Source: Promethearchaeota archaeon (GTDB taxonomy: Archaea; Asgardarchaeota; Lokiarchaeia; Sigynarchaeales; SOKP01). Taken from it: 6,157 nucleotides of DNA. Both the position numbers and the translations under genes were made by a program. Position 1 is the first letter of the stretch. Every line of letters starts with the position of its first letter. The stretch covers positions 1 through 6,157 of the forward strand of contig JAEOTV010000129.1 of assembly GCA_016839635.1 (NCBI GenBank). The letters run 5' to 3'. The notes beneath the pieces are model-generated. The model saw nothing but the letters and a program-made list of their open reading frames with translations. It was not told the origin of the DNA and did not search any database. Positions 1 through 5,322 of this stretch are shown here, piece after piece.

Positions 1-243
1 GCCTTGAGTAGAATTTTCCATCACAAAAATTTTTGCTCCCTTTTCCTTCAAATAAAGAATCACTGCTTCTAAAACTTCTGGTGACGTGTGAGTATGTTTT
101 TTAAAATCTATCCCGTTTACTTTAATGAACACTTCTTTTGATTTTTTAAGAATAGATTTACCAGAGCTCTCAATTTGATTAAGGATTTTATTTACAGCAG
201 ATTTAATCCCTTGATCTGTATCTTCAATATATACTTCCGTCAA
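1..243 (-). CDS. DUF362 domain protein, N-terminal part (cut by left edge)
   Basis: Reading the minus strand from a TTG at 243-241 gives 81 codons with no stop up to the left edge, so only the N-terminus is present. After an amphipathic start (residues 2-36, including VNKILNQI) comes VFIKVNGIDFKKHTHTSPEV (38-57), then a helix LEAVILYLKEKGAKIFV (58-74) and ENSTQG at the edge. The order 'V-x-IK-x-N, then T-x-PE-V-x-A-x-I-x-Y-L-x-EKGAK-x-x-V' is the opening of DUF362 proteins, a family of unclear biochemical role whose members sometimes carry 4Fe-4S ferredoxin modules; none is visible in this fragment. TTG is chosen because the only in-frame codons before it are ATT and ATA, preceded by a stop. 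A weak GTGA lies 6 bases upstream of it. The gene is divergent from the acyltransferase gene at 423. Family call fairly confident; function unknown. Confidence 0.75.
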   Translation of the reverse strand, partial: MTEVYIEDTDQGIKSAVNKILNQIESSGKSILKKSKEVFIKVNGIDFKKHTHTSPEVLEAVILYLKEKGAKIFVMENSTQG

Positions 244-282
244 AATTATTCACTTTTTCTAATTATAATATCTTAAAGTTGC

Positions 283-292
283 TATATTAAAA
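283..292 (-). promoter_or_regulatory. Probable TATA box of the minus-strand DUF362 gene
   Basis: Read on the minus strand, the stretch is TTTTAATATA, close to the archaeal TATA consensus. Its centre lies about 45 bases before the TTG start at 243, so transcription would begin near 262 and leave a leader of roughly 20 bases. The surrounding DNA is very AT-rich, and a second AT-only stretch at about 261-275 could serve instead, so this is a position-based inference. Confidence 0.35.
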
Positions 293-330
293 AACCGATT
301 GCTGTTTAATTACATTTATTTTATTAGATA

Positions 331-342
331 CCCCTATAGGGG
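331..342. promoter_or_regulatory. Perfect GC-rich palindrome CCCCTATAGGGG, candidate operator
   Basis: The 12 bases are identical to their own reverse complement. Flanking GAT (326-329 region, with one extra A) and ATC (343-345) lengthen the dyad imperfectly. A run of C4 and G4 is striking in DNA this AT-rich. It lies between the inferred promoters of two divergent genes, where a shared repressor or activator site would be expected. No binding protein can be named. As RNA it could form only a very small hairpin, so a DNA-binding site is the likelier role. Confidence 0.45.
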
Positions 343-361
343 ATCACAATTCTGTTTTTAT

Positions 362-381
362 AAAGTATTATATAATACTTT
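362..381. promoter_or_regulatory. 20-bp perfect palindrome over the TATA box of the acyltransferase gene
   Basis: AAAGTATTATATAATACTTT equals its own reverse complement over all 20 bases. Its middle, TTATATAA (368-375), is the best TATA candidate for the gene starting at 423: transcription would begin near 398, leaving a leader of about 25 bases. A dimeric repressor bound here would block TBP. The AGTAT/ATACT half-sites resemble elements in some PadR-family operators, but in the opposite relative order to the dyad before the PadR gene in this window, so a link to that regulator is unproven. Short palindromes arise easily in AT-rich DNA; 20 perfect positions exceed what I expect by chance. Confidence 0.5.
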
Positions 382-422
382 GACAATGTAGAATATAAAA
401 TTAAAAATTAATTTTTAGGAAA

Positions 423-1547
423 TTGCAGCGGATAAAGAGTGTTGATGTATTAAGGGGCTTTTCTATTTGGATTATGGTATATGGACACATGCTTCAGTTC
501 TGGATAAGACCAGAAGATTTTTGGCTTAAATTCTGGTTGTATGCATTCCTAGCGCCTATCGGTGCTACCGGATTCCTTTTTATCTCAGGGGTAAGTGCAA
601 CTTTAGCTTATAAAAATAACTTGCAAACTCAAAAAGTGCAGATGAAAACTATGAGGAATACATATCTCTTGAGAGCTTTTTTCATACTAATAATAGCACT
701 TATCTTCAACTTTGGTGTTGCTATGGTATTTGGTGGTGATTTAACAGACGTATGGAGTTGGAATGCTTTACAAACAATTGGTATATCATTGATACTAGCA
801 TGGCCTTTACTAAAAACATCTAAAATGGTAAGATTGTATGTAGCATCATCAGCAATCATTTTTAACCAAGTCTTATTAATAACACTTACTCCCTATAATG
901 GACAAACTAGTTTATTGGGCATAACTTATCACATACTTTTTAATCCTATAGATACGTATGTTATCTTAAATTATTACGGAATCGTTCTCATCGGTTCTGT
1001 AATGGGAGATTATATTTATAATTTGAAAAATGGTGATGAACAAAATAAAAAAGAATTTTTATTCAAAAACAGGGCAATAATCTATTCCTTTTTAATTGGG
1101 ATATCCATAACTGTTTTTGGTATATTGTTCCTTTATCCAAACTTCATCTGGTTTAATTCTATCTCATCTGTTCTTTATGCATTAGGTTTAATAATAGCTT
1201 TTTTAGCTGTTCTTATTGTAATTGAAATATTACAATTAATTAAAACGAAAAATAGCTATAGGTTTCTCTATTTCTATTCCTATTACTCTTTTACCCTCTT
1301 TCTTGGACATAATGTTCTACTCATACTATTTATCGACCAATTAAATGCTTATTTGACTATCTGGATTGTGGTTGCGGTGTTTAATGTTATCTTAGTATGT
1401 TTACTTAAAATTATGCATGATAAATTAGGAATACGTGCTTCTGTAAAGGCAGGAATTAGTATATTAAGTGGATTTATAGCAATGAAGATAGAGAAAAAAG
1501 ATATGCTGAGCTTTAAAAAATTTGAAAACTTAGGTAAAAAGATCTAA
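423..1547 (+). CDS. Multi-pass membrane acyltransferase, HGSNAT/DUF1624-like
   Basis: A 374-residue integral membrane protein with about ten hydrophobic segments. The N-terminus RIKSVDVLRGFSIWIMVYGH (3-22) is the signature of the heparan-alpha-glucosaminide N-acetyltransferase-like (DUF1624/DUF5009) family, with a conserved His (H22) in the first helix. Further family-like blocks are GFLFISGVSATLAY (50-63), NALQTIGIS (114-122) and YYSFTLFLGHN (287-297, with H296). Characterised relatives move an acetyl group from cytosolic acetyl-CoA to a sugar on the other side of the membrane; a cell-envelope glycan or lipid-linked sugar is a reasonable but unproven substrate here. The C-terminal 30 residues are basic and probably cytosolic. 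The start is TTG: an in-frame stop lies at 402-404, no ATG or GTG occurs before the conserved motif, and the first ATG (474) would remove it. AGGA at 417-420 is too close to be a normal ribosome site, so initiation may be weak or unusual. Confidence 0.75.
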   Translation: MQRIKSVDVLRGFSIWIMVYGHMLQFWIRPEDFWLKFWLYAFLAPIGATGFLFISGVSATLAYKNNLQTQKVQMKTMRNTYLLRAFFILIIALIFNFGVAMVFGGDLTDVWSWNALQTIGISLILAWPLLKTSKMVRLYVASSAIIFNQVLLITLTPYNGQTSLLGITYHILFNPIDTYVILNYYGIVLIGSVMGDYIYNLKNGDEQNKKEFLFKNRAIIYSFLIGISITVFGILFLYPNFIWFNSISSVLYALGLIIAFLAVLIVIEILQLIKTKNSYRFLYFYSYYSFTLFLGHNVLLILFIDQLNAYLTIWIVVAVFNVILVCLLKIMHDKLGIRASVKAGISILSGFIAMKIEKKDMLSFKKFENLGKKI

Positions 1548-1590
1548 TTCAAAAAATATAATTTCTTATTCTAAACTTATTTAGTATATT

Positions 1591-1618
1591 GTAGTCTTTG
1601 TACTTTTTCTAATTTTAT
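1591..1618 (+). terminator. Possible oligo-T terminator of the acyltransferase gene
   Basis: Pyrimidine-rich DNA with T5 at 1604-1608 and T4 at 1613-1616 lies about 55 bases after the stop codon and before the PadR promoter. Archaeal RNA polymerase can stop at such oligo-T runs without a hairpin. The signal is weak compared with the T9 run at 5236. Confidence 0.25.
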
Positions 1619-1624
1619 AGAATA

Positions 1625-1638
1625 GCAAAATTTATATA
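1625..1638 (+). promoter_or_regulatory. BRE/TATA promoter of the PadR-ABC operon
   Basis: GCAAAA (1625-1630) directly followed by TTTATATA (1631-1638) is a good match to an archaeal BRE plus TATA box. With usual archaeal spacing, transcription would start near 1660, giving a leader of about 50 bases before the ATG at 1712. The start would fall at the left edge of the inverted repeat at 1655-1692. Confidence 0.6.
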
Positions 1639-1654
1639 CTTCAGTTACCGTTGT

Positions 1655-1692
1655 ATTACTATCGTTGTCGATGTATCGATAACCGTAGTAAC
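1655..1692. promoter_or_regulatory. Imperfect inverted repeat, likely PadR operator
   Basis: Arms of 16 bases, ATTACTATCGTTGTCG (1655-1670) and the reverse complement of 1677-1692 (GTTACTACGGTTATCG), agree at 12 positions around a 6-base spacer. The outer TTACTA/TAGTAA part is perfect and resembles the ATACT/AGTAT-type half-sites of PadR-family operators. A third GTTAC half-site sits at 1644-1648, 11 bases (about one helical turn) before the ATTAC of the left arm. The site spans the predicted transcription start, the usual place for an archaeal repressor, so autoregulation by the PadR protein encoded next to it is the natural reading. Confidence 0.55.
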
Positions 1693-1711
1693 AAATTAAA
1701 AGTAGAAAAAA

Positions 1712-2317
1712 ATGGTCGAAAATATAGCAAACAAATTCGAGAGAACCATGAAAAAGGGTTTCATCAACATTTTTGTGCTTTTAGTTTTAAATAAAGAACC
1801 AACGTACGGTTATCAAATCAAAAAGCTGATAAAGCAACGTACTCTGGGTGTCTGGTCACCTACAGACTCAACTATGTACACCGTCCTTAAGGATCTACGA
1901 GAGAAGGACTTGATAAAACGACGAAAAACTCATGATCCAGATGATTCTAAAAAAGTGTATGAGCTTACAGTGAAAGGTAAAGAAACATTAGATTTAATGT
2001 TGCAAAGCGAGAGGGAGATAAGAGAATCGATGAGAACAATTATTTTCTCTACATCTAAAGTTGGGGATGAATTTCTTGAGGAAGGACTCCAAGATTTTAT
2101 TCTTAAGGGTCCTCGATTTCGAGGAATGCCAAAGAGAGGTCCTTTTATAGGGCCAATTAAAGGAGATTTTATGGGGAGATTCAAAGATAAACCCAAGAAT
2201 GAACAATTAGAAATCTTAGATATCCAGAAATTATTCATTAGTAAACAGATTGAACATTTATCTCAACGTTTAGCAAACATCGATAAAAAGATTTTAGAAT
2301 TAAAGTCTGATACATAA
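1712..2317 (+). CDS. PadR-family transcriptional regulator
   Basis: A 201-residue protein. Residues 17-95 form a winged helix-turn-helix of the PadR type: INIFVLLVLNKEPTYGYQIK (19-38), then W48-SPTDSTMYTVLKDLREKDLI (to about 68) and the wing KKVYELTVKGKETL (80-93). Between about 133 and 160 is an unusual basic Gly/Pro/Phe-rich linker with GPRF, RGPF and GPIK-like units. Residues 162-198 are a probable coiled coil for dimerisation, as is usual at PadR C-termini. PadR proteins are mostly repressors of neighbouring efflux genes, released by a ligand or stress; the ABC transporter genes 27 bases downstream fit this. The ATG at 1712 is the first in frame after the promoter; a second at 1748 (M13) would keep the whole DNA-binding domain. 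No clear ribosome site precedes either. The ligand cannot be inferred. Confidence 0.9.
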   Translation: MVENIANKFERTMKKGFINIFVLLVLNKEPTYGYQIKKLIKQRTLGVWSPTDSTMYTVLKDLREKDLIKRRKTHDPDDSKKVYELTVKGKETLDLMLQSEREIRESMRTIIFSTSKVGDEFLEEGLQDFILKGPRFRGMPKRGPFIGPIKGDFMGRFKDKPKNEQLEILDIQKLFISKQIEHLSQRLANIDKKILELKSDT

Positions 2318-2344
2318 AATAAATTAAAAAATCTAACCCGAAAA

Positions 2345-3397
2345 ATGAAAAAAATGTCAGAAATTGTATTAAAACTCGAAAATTTGACTAAAAAATTTGG
2401 GAATCTAACAGCAGTTAATAGTATAAACCTTGAAGTTCATAGAGGAGAAACCATTGGATTAGTAGGTCCTAATGGAGCAGGCAAAACTACAACAATTAAG
2501 ATGATCGCAAAAATTCTGAGACCAAATTCGGGGAGGATTCTTATTAGGACTAACGGAGTTGAGTTACAAGATTTAGGAAAAATATCAAGAACAATAAGCC
2601 AAATAGGATTTTTAATAGATATTCCTGCTTTTTACAATATGACAGCATATCAATTACTGAGATATTTCGCAAATCTGCAAAATTATCCAAAGAATAAAAT
2701 AAATCAAAGAATCGATGAGCTTTTAGAACGTTTCAAGCTCTCTGAATGGAAATACAAACCAGTTAAAACTTTTTCGAAAGGAATGACACAAAAAATAGGA
2801 ATTATTCAAGCATTGATACATAATCCTGACATAATAATATTAGACGAACCACAAACAGGTTTAGATCCATTAGCGCGTGTTGAAATAAGGAAATATATCC
2901 GAGAGCTTCAATCCCTTGGAAAAACTATATTTGTTGCTTCTCATATGTTATATGAAATATCAGAAGTATGTGATAAAATTGCTTTAATCAATTATGGCTC
3001 AATAATTGGATTTGACTCAGTAGAGAATTTAGCGCTTAATTTAAAGAGTAGTGAATTAAATTGTGTACTACTTAAACCTCTTGTTGCAAATGAATTAGAA
3101 CCATTATTAAATCATTTAACTGAAAGACTTACTCCATATCTTGACAAGAACTTAGATCCAAAGATATCAAAAATTCCAGTGAAGTATTATCCCGATCAAC
3201 AAGGATTCAAAATTTTTTACGATGGGAAAAATGAATCAAAAGGAGAAATCTTAAAGATTTTAGTTAAGGATTTCGAATCAGATTTTACAGTGATCTCATT
3301 TACTCAACCAAAAACTTCTCAGCTGGAAAGAATTTATACAGAAATGGTAAAAGATAATGATTCAAAAGATAAAGCTTTATCAAATGGAGAGGTATAG
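2345..3397 (+). CDS. ABC transporter ATP-binding protein (BcrA/CcmA-type exporter subunit)
   Basis: A 350-residue cytosolic ATPase that would power the permease encoded next. Motifs in order: Walker A GPNGAGKTT (41-49), signature FSKGMTQ (143-149), Walker B IIILDEP (163-169), D-loop GLDP (172-175) and the switch His in VASH (H200). The signature is the SKGM variant common in BcrA/CcmA-type exporters rather than LSGGQ. The Q-loop reads IGFLID (88-93 region), with an acidic residue at or next to the usual Gln position; acidic replacements occur in BcrA-like ATPases. After the nucleotide-binding domain, residues from about 235 to 350 form an accessory C-terminal domain ending in PKTSQLERIYTEMV, comparable to the tail that closes many ABC-2 ATPases. 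A second ATG at 2354 (M4) is an equally possible start; neither has a clear ribosome site. The 27-base gap after PadR implies co-transcription. Substrate unknown. Confidence 0.92.
   Translation: MKKMSEIVLKLENLTKKFGNLTAVNSINLEVHRGETIGLVGPNGAGKTTTIKMIAKILRPNSGRILIRTNGVELQDLGKISRTISQIGFLIDIPAFYNMTAYQLLRYFANLQNYPKNKINQRIDELLERFKLSEWKYKPVKTFSKGMTQKIGIIQALIHNPDIIILDEPQTGLDPLARVEIRKYIRELQSLGKTIFVASHMLYEISEVCDKIALINYGSIIGFDSVENLALNLKSSELNCVLLKPLVANELEPLLNHLTERLTPYLDKNLDPKISKIPVKYYPDQQGFKIFYDGKNESKGEILKILVKDFESDFTVISFTQPKTSQLERIYTEMVKDNDSKDKALSNGEV
3386..3393 (+). promoter_or_regulatory. Ribosome binding site deciding the permease start
   Basis: GGAGAGGT lies inside the last codons of the ATPase gene and ends 8 bases before the ATG at 3402. 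It is the clearest Shine-Dalgarno match near any of the three in-frame ATGs (3357, 3384, 3402). It supports 3402 as the start and suggests reinitiation after the ATPase stop at 3395-3397. Confidence 0.65.
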
Positions 3398-3401
3398 AAA
3401 A

Positions 3402-4256
3402 ATGGAAAATCGAAAAGAATATCTTACAGGAATAAAACCAATATTTTATACTATTATATTTGAAATAAAAAAACAAAGAAAGAAATTTTATTTCTTTTCT
3501 TTAATCGCAATTATTATTGCGGTTTTATTGGGTTATGTCCTACAATTAATCCCAAGCTATCTTCTTTCAGATACACAAGCGGAGTTCTTTAATAACGGCT
3601 TACAATTTATTTCATTTATAACTTTATTCGGTGCGTGTTTGTTTTTCTCAGGAATAATTTGTTCGGAATTCGATAAGAAAACGGGTTTTATTGTTTTTCC
3701 AAAAATAAATAAATATAAATTGATATTAGGAAAATATTTTGGAAATTTAGTTCTAGTAGTCGCTATTATAACTATTTACTATTTTGTTTTGGGACTCTTA
3801 GGATTTTTCTATTATGGTGGACCTATTAACATTCGATTCTTTTATTCGTATGGAATTGCGATATTATATGTGATAGCGCTAAGTAGCTTTGTGACTTTTT
3901 TTAGTTCTTTTATGAGAAGTGTAAATTTAACAATTATATCCACTTTACTTATTCTTCTTATTGGATTTAATATAACAGATCAGATTCTCACATTGATATT
4001 TGCAGATAGTTTTGAGCCATTATACTCTTTAGCATATTTAGGATCTCTCATAACTGGGATACTCGAATATCCTTTTCCAGATCCAAGATTTTCTGAATTT
4101 TCATTTAGTGGTATGGGACCAGGAGGTATGGGAGGAGACTTCACATTTGGCCAATGGGTAACCCCTAGTGTTGTGATGGGTATTACATTACTACTCATTT
4201 TTATAGTTATTTATTTTGCGTTAGCGGCATATTTATTCAAACGGAGGCAATTATAG
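3402..4256 (+). CDS. ABC-2 type permease, membrane subunit of the exporter
   Basis: A 284-residue membrane protein from the chosen start. About six transmembrane segments are visible at roughly 30-50, 65-87, 111-137, 146-170, 175-200 and 254-278, the standard ABC-2 layout. The short segment SEFDKKTGFIVFPKINKYKL (88-107) after the second helix matches the family's E-x-x-x-x-G-x-x-x-x-x-P-x-x-x-x-x-x-x-G-K pattern that sits near the ATPase. The last loop (about 201-253), predicted outside the cell, is long and holds a Gly/Met-rich stretch SGMGPGGMGGDF (236-247). An upstream ATG at 3357 would add 15 residues (MIQKIKLYQ...) and overlap the ATPase gene by 41 bases; the ribosome site at 3386 makes 3402 preferable. 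The protein should pair with the ATPase at 2345 to export an unknown substrate. Its stop is one base before the next ATG. Confidence 0.88.
   Translation: MENRKEYLTGIKPIFYTIIFEIKKQRKKFYFFSLIAIIIAVLLGYVLQLIPSYLLSDTQAEFFNNGLQFISFITLFGACLFFSGIICSEFDKKTGFIVFPKINKYKLILGKYFGNLVLVVAIITIYYFVLGLLGFFYYGGPINIRFFYSYGIAILYVIALSSFVTFFSSFMRSVNLTIISTLLILLIGFNITDQILTLIFADSFEPLYSLAYLGSLITGILEYPFPDPRFSEFSFSGMGPGGMGGDFTFGQWVTPSVVMGITLLLIFIVIYFALAAYLFKRRQL
4243..4247 (+). promoter_or_regulatory. Ribosome binding site of the surface-protein gene
   Basis: GGAGG lies within the last codons of the permease gene, 10 bases before the ATG at 4258. With a one-base gap between stop and start, it points to coupled translation of permease and surface protein. 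Confidence 0.65.
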
Positions 4257-4257
4257 A

Positions 4258-5232
4258 ATGAAGAAAAACACAAAGATTAGTATTATTGGAATATCGCTTC
4301 TCAGTATATTTATATTGGGAATATTTTCAACTACTACCATAGCTAAAGGGAATTATAACATTGCTTTAACTAAAGGAACTGAAGTTTTTACAGTTTCGCA
4401 GTATGACGAAGCTGCTTGGAAAACTATCGTTAATTCATCTACAACGCCCTCAATTTGGTTTGAAGGGGAATCAAATCATACTGGAGCGAAAAGTAAAAGT
4501 ACGATTAAAGGTTGGAATTATGTTACATGGGAATCTTATGATGTATTTGTTTCATTTTTTCTGTCAGCATTATTCGAATCTGAAGAACTTATCCCAATAT
4601 TAGGATTATTGAACAGTCAAGGTTATAATGAAACCACTATAAACGCTAATTATACAAATAGCTACAATCTATGGTATGGTTTACGCGCTGTATGGAATTT
4701 TACGATTGGAAGCTTTGAAGAAGATCCTACAAATGCAAATGACCCACTCTTAATATTTCAAAATCCAACAGATATCGATGACATTCTTATTGACTATAAT
4801 AACTTATCAGCTAAACTTAATAGTAATCTTATGATTCAGATGTCAGGATACACATTTCCTATCTTAAATTCAGATGAATTTTTATGGCTATTTGTCTTTA
4901 ATGGACTAGCATTAGGCACACCCTCCAGTTCCTATATAGAAGACCTGACTACTACTCTCAATTGTCAAAATGCCACAGTTAATAATAATATTCTTACAAT
5001 TAATCGTGTTGGTGAAACAAATTATACCGTAGAAATCATATATGGTAGTGAGGGAACAATGGCATCATTCCTGGTAAAAGATGTTGGTGACAATATTATA
5101 TATCATATTGTTTCGACAAATTCAGATTGGATTTTCTTTACTACTTTAATCGCAGTGGTAATTTGTATTGGAGGAATAAGTGTTTATTTAATAATCCGGA
5201 AGCAAAAGATAAATAAAATGAGAAATAAATAA
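4258..5232 (+). CDS. Secreted, C-terminally membrane-anchored protein of unknown family
   Basis: A 324-residue protein. An N-terminal signal peptide is clear: basic start, hydrophobic core at about 8-22, and a polar region ending TTTIA before K30, a plausible cleavage point. Residues 30-290 form a predicted external domain with eight N-X-S/T sequons (N59, N73, N124, N131, N147, N182, N238, N255), many aromatics, and only one Cys (C236). One hydrophobic helix at about 292-313 is followed by a basic tail (RKQKINKMRNK), so the N-terminal domain should lie outside and the tail inside. I do not recognise a catalytic motif or known fold. The opening (IALTKGTEVFTVSQYDEAAW, 35-54) feels like proteins I associate with Asgard archaea near ABC transporters, but that is memory only. 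Its translation appears coupled to the permease, so it may be an external partner: substrate receptor, docking protein or sensor. Start supported by GGAGG at 4243. Confidence 0.8.
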   Translation: MKKNTKISIIGISLLSIFILGIFSTTTIAKGNYNIALTKGTEVFTVSQYDEAAWKTIVNSSTTPSIWFEGESNHTGAKSKSTIKGWNYVTWESYDVFVSFFLSALFESEELIPILGLLNSQGYNETTINANYTNSYNLWYGLRAVWNFTIGSFEEDPTNANDPLLIFQNPTDIDDILIDYNNLSAKLNSNLMIQMSGYTFPILNSDEFLWLFVFNGLALGTPSSSYIEDLTTTLNCQNATVNNNILTINRVGETNYTVEIIYGSEGTMASFLVKDVGDNIIYHIVSTNSDWIFFTTLIAVVICIGGISVYLIIRKQKINKMRNK

Positions 5233-5235
5233 ATC

Positions 5236-5244
5236 TTTTTTTTT
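5236..5244 (+). terminator. Oligo-T (T9) terminator after the surface-protein gene
   Basis: Nine consecutive T residues begin four bases after the stop codon, with no obvious hairpin before them, matching the oligo-T terminators of archaea. It would end the PadR-ATPase-permease-surface protein transcript, with the next gene 79 bases further on having its own promoter or depending on read-through. Confidence 0.5.
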
Positions 5245-5266
5245 ATAATTTTGAATAAAAAAATAC

Positions 5267-5280
5267 TAAAAAATATTATT
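5267..5280 (+). promoter_or_regulatory. Possible TATA element for the second ABC ATPase
   Basis: AT-only DNA (TAAAAAATATTATT region) about 45-55 bases before the ATG at 5323 could be a TATA box, with transcription starting near 5300. The gap is nearly all A and T, so the match is weak evidence; read-through from the upstream operon is the alternative. Confidence 0.22.
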
Positions 5281-5322
5281 AGAAAACTATTTTTGTTATG
5301 ATAAATTAACCTATGAGAGAAT

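Noticed and set aside
423..1547. Acyltransferase_3 (OafA-like) assignment
   Set aside because: The D-V-L-R-G-x-x-I opening is shared, but the block order (SGVSATLAY, NALQTIGIS, FLGHN) fits the HGSNAT/DUF1624 group better.
1548..1711. Possible RNA gene between the acyltransferase and PadR genes
   Set aside because: No tRNA-like arms or GC-rich folded segment; the structure present is explained by a promoter and an operator dyad.
2110..2125. Hairpin TCCTCGATTTCGAGGA
   Set aside because: A neat 6-bp stem with 4-base loop, but it sits inside the PadR coding region, is not followed by a T run, and is explained by codons for the Gly/Pro/Arg linker.
1930..2238. Minus-strand open frames opposite the PadR gene
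   Set aside because: They lie wholly within a confident PadR coding region, match no family and have no start signals; they are by-products of its codon composition.
3357..3401. Longer permease N-terminus starting at ATG 3357
   Set aside because: It would overlap the ATPase gene by 41 bases and lacks a good ribosome site, whereas GGAGAGGT at 3386-3393 is well placed for the ATG at 3402. The added residues show no family feature.
4403..4603. Small plus-strand open frame inside the surface-protein gene
   Set aside because: It is out of frame with a gene that has a signal peptide, sequons and a membrane anchor in consistent order; no independent start signal or recognisable product.
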